In this document: piece by piece, positions 16,092-26,284 of the stretch
Position numbering within the stretch: position 1 is the first letter of the stretch
How the letters are laid out: each line of letters starts with the position of its first letter
Assembly: GCF_039645985.1 (NCBI RefSeq)
Contig: NZ_CP147919.1
Span: forward strand, 2,666,001-2,730,000
Reading direction: 5' to 3'
Length of the DNA stretch: 64,000 nt
Origin: Sulfurimonas sp. HSL3-7
Lineage (GTDB): Bacteria > Campylobacterota > Campylobacteria > Campylobacterales > Sulfurimonadaceae
The notes under the pieces: generated by a model
The model's database searches: none
Seen by the model: only the letters and a program-made list of their open reading frames with translations
Told to the model about the DNA's origin: nothing
Made by a program: the position numbers and the translations under genes

Positions 16092-18125
16092 TTAATCGGC
16101 TAAATTTTGATTGAATGTCGGAAGAGGGTCCCCGCCTTCCGCGCCGACGGCCGGAATTTCAACGACAATATCTTTTGCCTGTCCGTATTCATCAACTTCG
16201 ACATAACTATTGTCACCTACATGCCCGGCATGAATGAACAGTTGAGGATGGTCAAACGGCGCCTTACGGTATACAACACGTTCATCCGTCAAGGCTTTTA
16301 AAAAGGCAACAAGACTCGCTTTATCCGCATCATCCAGACCCGGTCCCGAGTCGAGCAGCTCGCCCCTCAAGATACCCAGACCTGTAATCGGCGACTCGGC
16401 CCCTCTATCTGCGGAGTAGCCGATGATTGGGTAGGATTGATCTGCATCCGGGCTTCTAAAATTACCGCCGCGGAAATAAAAATCGATAACGTCTTCCAGT
16501 GTACTTTCTCCGCCATTATGAAAATACGGTGCCGTCAAGGCAACATTTCTGAGCGAAGGAATTTTAAAAGCACCGTCATTTCCGAGATCGGCGGTCAGCT
16601 CTTCTTCAATGCCGTCAATATTGGGATTATCATACAGACCCAGTTGCGTTTGACGTGCATACCCGAGGGCATTGCCAAAAGGATCTGTACCACCGACGCC
16701 AAGGTCTTCCAAGGTAGGGCGCACGCCGATATTGTTATAACCTTCATCGATCAGATCGCCTTTTCTGTTGCGTGTCAGTCCCTGTTGGTCAATACGACTT
16801 ACAGATGCAAATGTCAGTTCGCTTCCACCATGACAGTTAAGACAACGTGCTTCAGCATCAGCCAAATGAAAACCGACTATCTCTTGCTCCGTCAAAGCGG
16901 ACGTATCCCCTTCTAAATATTGATCGACGCGGGTATTGTCGGACACAAGCGTCGCTTCATACAGCTGAACGGCGAGACCAAAATAGAGTGAAAAGTTCAT
17001 CTCCATCTGGGTGTGACTCGTATTGTCATCCAATACAATCGCATCATTTGACTGCCACCACTCAGGTTGAAAAGCAGCACTGATCATCTGTGCATAACTC
17101 GCTACCTGCAAGCCTGTTCCGTTTTTTTGATCTGCAAGTTTTCCCAAAACACTGTCGGTAGGCGAAACCTCTTGTAAAGCCAACGGCCGTGACGCGAGAA
17201 TCTGACGCGTTCTTGCCGCGATGCGTTCGCTTCTGAGTTGGGATGTTCCGGCATCGGTACTTAAGACCTCTGTTCCTACATCTGTCCAGGTTCTGCCATC
17301 TGCAGACATCTCAATGTCACTCAGTACAGGCCCTGTAGCCTGTGACGCCAAAGAGGCATTGTCGATGCTGACATTGACGCCGGTGACTTTACCGTCGATG
17401 ACTTTATAGACAAGCGCATCTTTATCGGCATCCCCATGCGGATTTTTACCGTTGAAGATATTGCTTGCACGGCCATCCCAGAACTGGCGATGGTTAAATA
17501 CGGCATTGATGACTGTGGGCGAGTTTCTCGCTTGGACGCGCCTTGTATTTGCACCGCCGACGTCAAAGCCATTCGGGTCTGCTACAATTTCTTCTTCACC
17601 GGCTTCGGTAAAGAGAGTATAGTGCACGCCCTGCGAACCGAGTACGTCATCTGTATCCCGCAGGACATCTGAAATAAACAGGTTCGGGTCCGCCTTAACA
17701 TGACGCGGAAAGTCTGATCTTTTTAAATGGTAGTTTGGACCCTGGTCACTGTCAAACTCATCACTGTGGTCAGATGTACCGTCTTGATTTGAACGTGCAA
17801 AACCGGGGTTGATCTGATTTTTGGCACGGTTATCGGCACCGGCACTGAAGTGGCATGACGCACATGCTGTCGCACCGTCGCTTCCCAGCTGCATGTCCCA
17901 GAAAAGCGCTTTACCCAAAGCAATGGCGTTCTTCTTATTTTTCACATATAGATCCAAATCCGTAGGTTCGGGAACCGGGACGGTCTTCAGTGACTGAATC
18001 TCGCTTCGAATACTTCTTTCACCACTTTCAATTTCGGCAAGTATCTGCTCTGTCATATCCGCATTCAGCTGGCTTACAAAGAGCGTGCTTCCCATAAAAA
18101 GTGGAATCATATATAGTAATTTCAT
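16092..18125 (-). CDS. Dihaem cytochrome c peroxidase/MauG-family protein, enlarged
   Basis: 677 residues, about twice a normal bacterial CCP. Signal peptide at 1-22; haem motifs CASCH (Cys88-His92) and CLNCH (about residue 430), with PYFHNGGESTLEDVIDFY in the C-terminal haem domain. The extra length is an insertion of about 200 residues between the two haem domains, starting after NSPTVINAVFNHRQFWDGRASN. Periplasmic; either reduces H2O2 or performs a MauG-like oxidation. Single transcription unit, with an unusually long intergenic region upstream of the next gene on its far side. Confidence 0.88.
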   Translation of the reverse strand: MKLLYMIPLFMGSTLFVSQLNADMTEQILAEIESGERSIRSEIQSLKTVPVPEPTDLDLYVKNKKNAIALGKALFWDMQLGSDGATACASCHFSAGADNRAKNQINPGFARSNQDGTSDHSDEFDSDQGPNYHLKRSDFPRHVKADPNLFISDVLRDTDDVLGSQGVHYTLFTEAGEEEIVADPNGFDVGGANTRRVQARNSPTVINAVFNHRQFWDGRASNIFNGKNPHGDADKDALVYKVIDGKVTGVNVSIDNASLASQATGPVLSDIEMSADGRTWTDVGTEVLSTDAGTSQLRSERIAARTRQILASRPLALQEVSPTDSVLGKLADQKNGTGLQVASYAQMISAAFQPEWWQSNDAIVLDDNTSHTQMEMNFSLYFGLAVQLYEATLVSDNTRVDQYLEGDTSALTEQEIVGFHLADAEARCLNCHGGSELTFASVSRIDQQGLTRNRKGDLIDEGYNNIGVRPTLEDLGVGGTDPFGNALGYARQTQLGLYDNPNIDGIEEELTADLGNDGAFKIPSLRNVALTAPYFHNGGESTLEDVIDFYFRGGNFRSPDADQSYPIIGYSADRGAESPITGLGILRGELLDSGPGLDDADKASLVAFLKALTDERVVYRKAPFDHPQLFIHAGHVGDNSYVEVDEYGQAKDIVVEIPAVGAEGGDPLPTFNQNLAD

Positions 18126-18269
18126 GTCAAATCCTTTATCGTGTAACGACGAAAGTATAATCCATGTGAGTAAGTGGAGTATTAGCTGGTAATTTTAATA
18201 ATTGTTATATATGGAAGAGAAGTCAAAGTGCTTTTGCAACGTATAAAAGCACTTTAGCAAAGCGTGTGT

Positions 18270-19373
18270 TTATACAATGTACTTACTGCTTTGTATATTA
18301 TGTGCAATGCCGACAGCTTCATTATAGAGGACGCCGTCATACGTATTGAGTGACGAGATCATCACAGGGTATTCACGACAGATGTCTTCGGCCCCGAACT
18401 TGGCAAGCGCCTTGACATACGGCAGGGTCGCATTGGTCAGGGCATAGGTCGAGGTGCGCGGGTAGGCGCCCGGCATGTTGGCGACACAGTAGTGCACCAC
18501 ACCCTCTTCAATGAAGGTAGGGTCCGTGTGCGTCGTCGCGTGGGAGCTCTCAAAACAGCCCCCCTGGTCGATGGAGACATCGACCAGGACACTGCCGGGT
18601 TTCATATTTTTTAGCATCTCACGCGTAATGAGTTTCGGCGCTTTTGCTCCGGGGATGAGCACCGTGCCCACAACGATATCGCATTGCGCCAGCTGGGACG
18701 CAATGGCTTCGCTTGAACTGTATAGCGTCGCGATATTTGGTGCCATAACGTCATTGAGATAGTGCAGACGCTCCGTGTTGATATCGAGAATGGTGACGTC
18801 CGCACCCAGACCGGCGGCAACCTCCGCCGCCGCTTTACCGGCAACACCGCCGCCGAGCACCATCACTTTTGCCCGCGCTGTCCCGACGACACCGCCGGCC
18901 AGAAGACCGCTGCCGCCCTGGTAACGGCCGAGGTGCACCGCACCCATCAGTGCCGCCATCTTGCCCGCGACTTCGCTCATCGGCTCCAGCAGCGGCAGGC
19001 GGCCCTTGACGTTAAGCGTTTCGTAGGAGAAGGCCCGGATCCCCTTCTCGAGAAGAAACCGGGTCTGCGGCTCGTCAGCGGCAAGGTGGAGATAGGTAAA
19101 GAGTGTCTGTCCCGGCTTAAAGAGAGGGTATTCGCTCGCAATCGGCTCTTTGACCTTCACGATCAACTCTGAAAGTTCAAAGACCTCCGCCGCCTCCAGC
19201 AGCAGCGATGCACCGGCATCGACATACGCACTGTCGCTAAAACCGCTCCCCTCACCGGCGCAGCTCTCGACATAGACTCTGTGCCCTGCTTTAACCAACT
19301 CAGCCACGCCCGCAGGCGTGACGGAGACTCTGTATTCATCCGTTTTGATCTCTTTGGGTACACCGATAATCAT
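18270..19373 (-). CDS. ald: Alanine dehydrogenase
   Basis: 367 residues. Opening MIIGVPKEIKTDEYRVSVTPAGVAELVKAGH is that of the alanine dehydrogenase/transhydrogenase N-domain. The NAD site is VMVLGGGVAGKAAAEVAAGLGADVTILD near 170-197, and the C-terminus has YALTNATLPYVKALA. Interconverts alanine with pyruvate and ammonium, so it can act in ammonium assimilation or release. It lies beside the CxC genes; GGAGATC precedes the start. Confidence 0.95.
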   Translation of the reverse strand: MIIGVPKEIKTDEYRVSVTPAGVAELVKAGHRVYVESCAGEGSGFSDSAYVDAGASLLLEAAEVFELSELIVKVKEPIASEYPLFKPGQTLFTYLHLAADEPQTRFLLEKGIRAFSYETLNVKGRLPLLEPMSEVAGKMAALMGAVHLGRYQGGSGLLAGGVVGTARAKVMVLGGGVAGKAAAEVAAGLGADVTILDINTERLHYLNDVMAPNIATLYSSSEAIASQLAQCDIVVGTVLIPGAKAPKLITREMLKNMKPGSVLVDVSIDQGGCFESSHATTHTDPTFIEEGVVHYCVANMPGAYPRTSTYALTNATLPYVKALAKFGAEDICREYPVMISSLNTYDGVLYNEAVGIAHNIQSSKYIV

Positions 19374-19438
19374 CTGATCTCCTTTTAAAAGAGCGTAGGC
19401 TATGCTGCAGACAACACAGTCCTTTTGTACTATTATGC

Positions 19439-19651
19439 CTAATAACTGCCTTCACCGACAGAGATGACAAAGTTTTCGTCAACCGGGATCACGTCAAACT
19501 CATGTTTTCCGCAAAAAGACTCATTGAGCTGCTGTGCCCATGCACGTGCGACCCGCAAAGCATTCTCCTTGTCATCAAATGTTTTGATCTGAGGCATGTT
19601 CTGGCGCTTGGCACACCCGCACATTTTTTCCACTACTACATGATATTCCAT
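19439..19651 (-). CDS. Small CxC/FCGKH-family protein, copy 2
   Basis: 70 residues. CGC at 11-13, FCGKHEFDVIPVDENFVISV at 45-64. Aligns with copies at 6427-6663 and 19903-20133. Unlike those, it has no clear sigma-54-type sequence right upstream; it may be read from the promoter of the preceding operon or have its own. Confidence 0.8.
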   Translation of the reverse strand: MEYHVVVEKMCGCAKRQNMPQIKTFDDKENALRVARAWAQQLNESFCGKHEFDVIPVDENFVISVGEGSY

Positions 19652-19902
19652 GATCTTTCCTTTTCTCTTAAAAAATCAGTGTTACTCTAAAAACCCTATG
19701 CGGTCGCAGTATTGCAAGAATGACCTATGTTCCCCAACATATTAGCTAGACCTCTAGTCGTAACTGGGACCGCATAAGGTTTGTAAAGACGACATTCATC
19801 CTAACCATTGCATGTACTATTCCCGTGCGCAGTCAAAAACTCGTTTACAGGCCTGTTTTTTGGGGTTTAAAGAGGGAGAAAGAGAGAAAAAGCAGTTCGG
19901 TT

Positions 19903-20133
19903 TCAGATCTCGCAAGCCTCCACAAAACCGCCTTCTTCGACAGAGATGACAAAATTGTCATCCACTTCGACAATATCGAAGCCGTGTTTGCCGCAGAAAT
20001 TGTTGTTGAGCGCATCGGCCCACTCGTAAGCATGCTCCTCTGCCTCCTCCCTGCTCTCGAAGGTGCGAATCTGCTCTACTCTCTGTTTTCTGGCACAGGA
20101 GCAGAGCTTTTCGAGAACAATGTGATGGGCCAT
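19903..20133 (-). CDS. Small CxC/FCGKH-family protein, copy 3
   Basis: 76 residues. CSC at 11-13, FCGKHGFDIVEVDDNFVIS at 46-64. The start codon shares one base with the stop of the upstream gene, so translation is coupled. Transcribed from a sigma-54-type promoter ahead of that gene. Role unknown. Confidence 0.8.
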   Translation of the reverse strand: MAHHIVLEKLCSCARKQRVEQIRTFESREEAEEHAYEWADALNNNFCGKHGFDIVEVDDNFVISVEEGGFVEACEI

Positions 20134-20318
20134 TACGAAAGCCTGCTGTTGGTGGAGATCAGGTAGAACTGGTCTTTGAGCTTGTTGAGCTGTTTGATAA
20201 TAAGATCTTCGTGCTCAGTCTCAAGTATAAAGTGCTGGGACATAAAATCGTACATCTTGTCGATGTCTGTATATATCTCTTTAAGTAGGTTCTCTTTGAT
20301 CTGTTCTTGTACACTCAT
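20133..20318 (-). CDS. Small helical protein coupled to CxC copy 3
   Basis: 61 residues, amphipathic helices throughout (MSVQEQIKENLLKEIYTDIDKMYDFM, then a second helix). AAAGGAT precedes the start. First gene after the promoter at 20344-20358. No family recognised; the size suggests a helical hairpin or a partner of the CxC protein. Confidence 0.7.
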   Translation of the reverse strand: MSVQEQIKENLLKEIYTDIDKMYDFMSQHFILETEHEDLIIKQLNKLKDQFYLISTNSRLS

Positions 20319-20343
20319 GATTTATCCTTTTGTGAAGGATTAT

Positions 20344-20358
20344 GCATTAAGTGTGCCA
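20344..20358 (-). promoter_or_regulatory. Sigma-54-type promoter of the CxC copy 3 operon
   Basis: TGGCACACTTAATGC read toward 20318, GG-N10-GC, close to the classic consensus. The predicted start is about 14 bases before the ATG, leaving just the ribosome site. Confidence 0.7.
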
Positions 20359-20464
20359 GTGGAAGGTCTTTTGAAACAAGCCATTACAAATTTTGGTTCA
20401 GTGCTTTGGACAGAGGTTTACTTCTTCTGGCCTTCAAATTTCTTTTGTTACTTCATAGCACTAG

Positions 20465-21055
20465 CATGTCACTTTTTGCGATGCGGCATTTAGTGCCGCT
20501 CTGCATTACACTTTAGTGTTTTATTCTTTGCTTGCACAAAAAGTAATTCATATAAGACTTTACTCATTATCAACCCGACATTTAGTCAGCTTGACGATGA
20601 GATATCCTGACGGAAAAAAGAAAGTGCAAAATGAACCTGCCTGAACTTTGCACTTGACAGGCTCCGCCCGTTGCCGGACCTTCGTCCGGTCAACCTAATA
20701 CTTCCGACTAACAAACGATATACCCCCGCCTTTTAAGACATTTTAGACAGTGTTGAATGGTTTATTTTCCGTACAATGAGGCCTAGCCGAATTGAAAAGC
20801 ATTAGCTTTTAGTCTCAATAGATGCGTTACCGTTTGAATGCTTCGTGGCATCTGCAGAGCAGACTGTAAGGAGAGAACGGCCGTTAAAAAAACGGCATTG
20901 TCTGAGCGTAGCGAGTTTGTCGTTTTTAGGACGTGAACAACTGAAAGGAAGGAAGTCAGCAGCCGCCGACCTCGAAGCCGTCACGAGCGCTTTTTGGTTT
21001 CGTTTTTGGCGAGACAAAAAGGAAAGAATATGGTCGATAAAGCTAAAACATTCAA
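20465..21055 (+). repeat. Interspersed intergenic repeat, copy R2 (downstream of nifK)
   Basis: The 830 bases between 20319 and 21174 hold no gene. This part shares three blocks with other copies: 20549-20615 matches the inverse of 26763-26830 at roughly 85-90%; 20660-20717, with the hairpin CCGGACCTTCGTCCGG, matches 26418-26475; and 20794-20832 (AAAAGC...GCTTTT hairpin, then ATGCGT) matches 26549-26590 and 43088-43132. The closing block GACAAAAAGGAAAG...GGTCGATAA matches R1. Looks like decayed non-coding elements. Confidence 0.65.
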
Positions 21056-21120
21056 GCGATATACAAAGAACGAATACATTGTGTAGTTCAAAAAAACTGT
21101 AAGTAGAAAAGGGATAAGTC

Positions 21121-21141
21121 GCTGCCCTCGAAGAGGACAGC
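21121..21141 (-). terminator. Stem-loop downstream of nifK
   Basis: GCTGTCCTC and GAGGGCAGC (read in the nifK direction) pair around a short loop with one mismatch. A modest T run follows 10 bases later. Probable end of the nifHDK transcript. Confidence 0.4.
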
Positions 21142-21174
21142 TTAAGGAGATTGAAATTAAAGTTAAAACACTTC

Positions 21175-22722
21175 TTAGCGGATTAGGTCAAAGAAGTAGT
21201 CTGTTGACGCGATACCTTTAGTATCTTCATCCAGTTGATCAAGGACCTTGTTTGTGATCCAGGTCAACAGGTTCAGCGCACCGTCGTACCCTGAGATAGA
21301 GTATCGGTGTAGGTGGTGACGGTCAAAGATCGGGAAGCCGATGTAGATCAAAGGCACGCCCGTGTCACGCATAAGCTCTTTACCGTACGAGTTACCGATC
21401 ATGAAGTCAACCGGCTCAGTAAAGAGAAGTGAACGCATGTGCCACAGGTCTTTACCAGCCCAGACGTTCAGGTCAGCAGCAGCCGGAGAAGTATCAAGCA
21501 GTGCTCTCATCTCTTCTTCCCAACCGCGTGGTGCATTGTGACACAGCACGTGTGTCGGCTCAGCACCCATCTCGAGTAGGAATGAAACCGCACCGATCAG
21601 GAAGTCAGGGTCACCCCAGATCGCGAATTTCTTACCGTGCATATACGGATAAGAATCCTGCATAGCATCGACAAGACGGCCGCGCTCGGTTTTAAGTTTT
21701 TCAGGTACTTCTTTTCCTGTCAACTCAGCGATTTTCATGACAAACTCATCTGTCCCTTTAAGACCGATCGGGTTAAGGTTTGCGCTCTCTTTCTGTTTCC
21801 AACGTTTTGTCACCATTTTCATGGTTTTTACTGTTGCATACTTCTGTAGAGAGATCGTTGCTTTAGAGTTTTTACAATCTTTAGCATCTTCGATCGTCGT
21901 ACCGCCGGCGAACATTTTGTAATCACCAGCCGGCATGTCCCACTGGTCAGAGTGGTCGCCCAACATAGTGTACTCGGCACCGAAAGACTCGACGATAGAT
22001 TTAATAGAACGGATCGAACCGATATATGTCTCAAAACCAGGGATGATGTTGATTTTATCGTTTTTCTTCTCTTCAACACCCTCTGTCAACTGCGACATAA
22101 TACCGTGCATCATGTTGTCGTAACCCGTAATGTGGCTACCTGTAAATGACGGTGTATGCGCATATGTGATCGGATAGTCTTCCGGCAGGTACTCGCCGCC
22201 GTCTTCCTCTTTCGCCGCTGTAGCAAACGCATAAAGGTCATCACCGATAACCTCTGCCATACATGTTGTAGAGACAGCGATCATTTTCGGCTTATAGACA
22301 GCCGCACAGTTTTTAAGACCGTCTTTCATGTTGACAAGACCGCCGAAAACCGCCGCGTCTTCTGTCATCGAGTCGGAAACACATGGTGTCGGCTCTTTGA
22401 AGTGACGTGTGAAGTATGAACGGAAATACGCAACACATCCGTGTGAACCGTGAACATACGGCATTGTCTCTTCAAATCCTAGTGCAACCATAACGGCACC
22501 AAGCGGCTGACACGCTTTTGCCGGGTTGACCGTGATCGCTTCGCGGGCAAGGTTTTTCTCGCGGTAATCCCACGTTTTTGTCCACTCAGCGATCTCTTTT
22601 ACTTTCTCAGGGTTTACGGCACCGTAACCCCCTTCGAACTCTTTTTTCTTCTTTAGTACGTCTTGGTACTCTGGTCTTTGGAACAGCTTTTGGCCGTTCA
22701 TGATGTTATCGACTTCTTGCAT
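21175..22722 (-). CDS. nifK: Nitrogenase MoFe protein beta subunit
   Basis: 515 residues. With NifD forms the alpha2-beta2 MoFe protein and shares the P cluster. P-cluster cysteine regions are seen in AKACQPLGA, HGSHGCVAYFRSYFTRHFKEP and the CMAEVIGDDL segment. Also present is the typical MNGQKLFQRPEYQ opening. The ATG shares one base with the nifD stop (TAATG), so the two are coupled for 1:1 synthesis. A start eight codons upstream inside nifD is not needed. Full length for the shorter NifK type. Confidence 0.97.
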   Translation of the reverse strand: MQEVDNIMNGQKLFQRPEYQDVLKKKKEFEGGYGAVNPEKVKEIAEWTKTWDYREKNLAREAITVNPAKACQPLGAVMVALGFEETMPYVHGSHGCVAYFRSYFTRHFKEPTPCVSDSMTEDAAVFGGLVNMKDGLKNCAAVYKPKMIAVSTTCMAEVIGDDLYAFATAAKEEDGGEYLPEDYPITYAHTPSFTGSHITGYDNMMHGIMSQLTEGVEEKKNDKINIIPGFETYIGSIRSIKSIVESFGAEYTMLGDHSDQWDMPAGDYKMFAGGTTIEDAKDCKNSKATISLQKYATVKTMKMVTKRWKQKESANLNPIGLKGTDEFVMKIAELTGKEVPEKLKTERGRLVDAMQDSYPYMHGKKFAIWGDPDFLIGAVSFLLEMGAEPTHVLCHNAPRGWEEEMRALLDTSPAAADLNVWAGKDLWHMRSLLFTEPVDFMIGNSYGKELMRDTGVPLIYIGFPIFDRHHLHRYSISGYDGALNLLTWITNKVLDQLDEDTKGIASTDYFFDLIR

Positions 22723-24194
22723 TACGCTTCTCCTTCTGATTCCCAAGGTGCTTTGCTATGTCCCCAAACCGGAGAGTTGATAGCAAGGTCCATGTCTGCT
22801 GCAAAGATCGCGAATCCGTCATATCCATGGTACGGACCGCTGTAATCCCATGAGTGCATCTGACGGTATGGCAGACCCATTTTCTGGAACACATATTTCT
22901 CTTTAATACCTGAAGCGACCAAGTCTGGCTCAAGTTTTTTAACAAAGGCTTCAAGTTCGTACTCATTAACATCATCATAGATGACAGTCGAACGGAAGAT
23001 CTCATCTTTAGTACGTTTGTAATCGTCGTCGTGGGCGAACTCATAACCTGTACCGATAACTTCCATACCAAGATCTTCGTAAGCGCCGATAACGTGACGA
23101 GGACGTAGACCACCGACAAACAACATAACCTGCTTGCCTTCAAGACGTGGACGGTACTTCTCAGTTACAGCATCGATCATCGGCTGATACTTCGCGATCA
23201 CTTCTTCACATTTCGCCTGGATAGACTCGTCGAAGAACGCTGCGATCTTGCGAAGTGATTTGATCGTCTGGCTTGGACCGAAGAAGTTGTACTCAACCCA
23301 AGGAATACCGAACTCTTTCTCCATGTGACGGGAGATGTAGTTCATTGAACGGTAACAGTGAAGTAGGTTCAATTTTACTTTCGGTGTGGCAGCCATCTCT
23401 TTAAGAGTAGCATCACCTGACCACTGAGCAACAACACGTAGACCCATCTCTTCGAGAAGGATACGGCTTGACCATGCATCACCACCGATGTTATAGTCAC
23501 CGATGATAGCAACATCATAATCAGTCTGCTCGATCGCTTCACCCAATGTGTCGATGTTACCGTCGAAAACGTAGTCACGAACCGTGTCATTTGCGATGTG
23601 GTGACCTAGAGATTGAGAAACCCCGCGGAAACCTTCACAGTTTACCGGAACGATTGTGTTACCTGTCTTCTTAGCATACTGTTTTGATGTCGCATTGATA
23701 TCATCACCGATCAGACCGATCGGACACTCAGATTGAACTGTGATACCGTTGTTCAACGGGAAAAGCTCGTCAATCTCTTCGAAACATACAGCAAGTTTTT
23801 TATCCCCGCCGAAAACGATATCTTTCTCTTGGAAATCCGAAGAGAAGTTCATCGTAACGAATGTATCGACACCAGTTGTACCGATGTAGTAGTTACGACG
23901 GCCGGCACGTGAGTACTGACCACAACCGATAGGACCGTGAGAGATATGAACCATATCTTTTACCGGACCCCATACAACACCTTTTGAACCGGCGTAAGCA
24001 CAACCACGTTGACTCATTACACCTGGAACAGTTTTCTTATTCGAACGGACGTTACCGCATGTTTTTTGACTTTCGTCTTCCGGTGAACCGACACCTAAGT
24101 GCTTCGCACGGTTTTTTGCCGCTTTCGAAGGGTATGCCTTAAGCACTTCCTCGATAGCTGCTTTCTGTTTTGCTTCCAATGATTCTGGACCCAT
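22722..24194 (-). CDS. nifD: Nitrogenase MoFe protein alpha subunit
   Basis: 490 residues. Carries P-cluster cysteines ([35 protein letters not shown]) and both FeMo-cofactor ligands: the cysteine in [10 protein letters not shown] and the histidine in [15 protein letters not shown]. The core motif [16 protein letters not shown] is typical. ATG at 24194 has AAGGAG seven bases upstream; the frame is open 11 codons further, without a site. Third gene of the operon, after nifH and a small unknown gene. Confidence 0.98.
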   Translation of the reverse strand: MGPESLEAKQKAAIEEVLKAYPSKAAKNRAKHLGVGSPEDESQKTCGNVRSNKKTVPGVMSQRGCAYAGSKGVVWGPVKDMVHISHGPIGCGQYSRAGRRNYYIGTTGVDTFVTMNFSSDFQEKDIVFGGDKKLAVCFEEIDELFPLNNGITVQSECPIGLIGDDINATSKQYAKKTGNTIVPVNCEGFRGVSQSLGHHIANDTVRDYVFDGNIDTLGEAIEQTDYDVAIIGDYNIGGDAWSSRILLEEMGLRVVAQWSGDATLKEMAATPKVKLNLLHCYRSMNYISRHMEKEFGIPWVEYNFFGPSQTIKSLRKIAAFFDESIQAKCEEVIAKYQPMIDAVTEKYRPRLEGKQVMLFVGGLRPRHVIGAYEDLGMEVIGTGYEFAHDDDYKRTKDEIFRSTVIYDDVNEYELEAFVKKLEPDLVASGIKEKYVFQKMGLPYRQMHSWDYSGPYHGYDGFAIFAADMDLAINSPVWGHSKAPWESEGEA

Positions 24195-24327
24195 AGTATT
24201 CTCCTTCAAATTCTTTTTGATACTCAACTTCTGAACACTGGAATTGACCTCTAAAAGGGGATGATTGCAATGTCAGAAACAAGCAAGCCGGCCTAGGGCT
24301 CTGCTTGTCGGTGTGTTGACAGCCTGC

Positions 24328-24675
24328 TTACGCAGCTGCTACTTTAAAATGAGCCATTGAGTCGAATTTTTTACAAAGAGCCATTGTCTCATCATCACTG
24401 TCTAAACGTTTAGAAAGCTCAGAAATCTGGTAACGGTTTGTATAGATCATGTAATCCGTCGGTGCCGTTTTGATGTAGTGCGCCAACGCTTTGAACATGA
24501 ACGTGTCTTTATTCGTATAAGAAAGCTCTTCTTTAACACCGTGAGACTCGCTCACCATTTTGATCTCATTGATATCGCTTGTATCAACATCTGCTTCTGC
24601 CAGTTTTTGAACAACTGCTTCATCTGGAACTGTATTACCCATCTCTGCTGGGAAGTGGAAACCTAAAATAAACAT
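24328..24675 (-). CDS. Unknown protein between nifH and nifD
   Basis: 115 residues, soluble, with one Cys near the C-terminus (MALCKKFDS). It opens MFILGFHFPAEMGNTVPDEAVVQKLAEADVDTSD. GGAG lies ahead of the start. In most diazotrophs nifH and nifD are adjacent, or separated by the glnB-like nifI genes; this is not a PII protein (no T-loop or PII signature). Position inside the structural operon implies a role tied to the nitrogenase proteins, such as protection or assembly. CowN-like function was considered, but no sequence resemblance was seen. Confidence 0.8.
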   Translation of the reverse strand: MFILGFHFPAEMGNTVPDEAVVQKLAEADVDTSDINEIKMVSESHGVKEELSYTNKDTFMFKALAHYIKTAPTDYMIYTNRYQISELSKRLDSDDETMALCKKFDSMAHFKVAAA

Positions 24676-24728
24676 TGTAATTCTCCTGCTTTTTCTGTTA
24701 TTTTCTTTTCATTATGAGAATGCACCCA

Positions 24729-24767
24729 AGAGGCATAGCCTCTCAGGCTACCTTAGTCCCAAGGGAC
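24729..24767 (-). other. Two hairpins after nifH
   Basis: AGAGGCATAGCCTCT (24729-24743) and GTCCCAAGGGAC (24756-24767) are short perfect inverted repeats just downstream of nifH. In nif operons such structures often stabilise the nifH message so that NifH exceeds NifDK. No T tract, so full termination is unlikely. Confidence 0.45.
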
Positions 24768-24799
24768 ATCCTATAGATTATTTGACGGGCGAAAGAGGC

Positions 24800-25723
<924 letters not shown>

Positions 25724-25770
25724 TTAAACGACTCCGTTAAGACCCGTCCATGTACTTCGCAGCAATAGAT

Positions 25771-25785
25771 GCATTGTCTGTTCCC
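25771..25785 (-). promoter_or_regulatory. Sigma-54-type promoter of nifHDK
   Basis: GGGAACAGACAATGC read toward nifH, with GG-N10-GC; it has the GGAAC-N5-ATGC form seen at the other Campylobacterota-type promoters here. Predicted start near 25759. I found no NifA site of the form TGT-N10-ACA with exact spacing upstream. Confidence 0.7.
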
Positions 25786-25827
25786 GGTTTTTTGCCCTCT
25801 AAAAAGGGACAAAATCATTAATGCAGT

Positions 25828-25998
25828 GACAATTGTCGTAAAACCGGACATATTTGTAAGAATAGATTATGCAGCGCTTCGCTTTTTTGATCAATTGTCA
25901 TTAAACCGCCATGATTTAGGGTGTTTTTCATTTTGGTGACAAAAAATGTGTGGCAGACAAGTGTGACAATTTTTATACCAAAATTGTCGCAAAAGGCA
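25828..25998. promoter_or_regulatory. Cluster of GACAA/TTGTC dyads upstream of nifH
   Basis: Three dyads of one style: GACAATTGTC (25828-25837), CAATTG with TCATTAAACC beside it (about 25892-25906) and TGACAA...TTGTCGC spread over 25964-25991. Half-sites match the perfect palindrome at 12472. They lie 45-215 bases upstream of the nifH promoter, where an activator or repressor would sit. The region 25860-26260 is otherwise AT-rich and gene-free. Confidence 0.4.
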
Positions 25999-26284
25999 TA
26001 AAGACCACGGATAGGTGGTATAAATGAGAGTGAGTCTCATTATATAGCTTTTATTTATAATATACCAGCTGCTTTATAGAGAATTGTTGTCAGAAACCTA
26101 TCGATAACGATATTACGATATCTGATTTTTTTAGATCTGTCTGTAAAAATGTTATGACATTCAAGGTGATATCACATTCCTCTCGATTCTATATTTAATA
26201 GATGTATTGCCCGGATTGCATTTCAACTTTCTTGTTTTAATGTTCAGCATACACTTTTGGGTTTTTTAAATTTCTTCATATCGT

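Noticed and set aside
19652-19760. Sigma-54 promoter for CxC copy 2
   Set aside because: The nearest candidate has GG and GC separated by eight bases, not ten.
25800-26050. NifA upstream activator site TGT-N10-ACA
   Set aside because: The closest string has 11 bases between TGT and ACA; no exact site was found.
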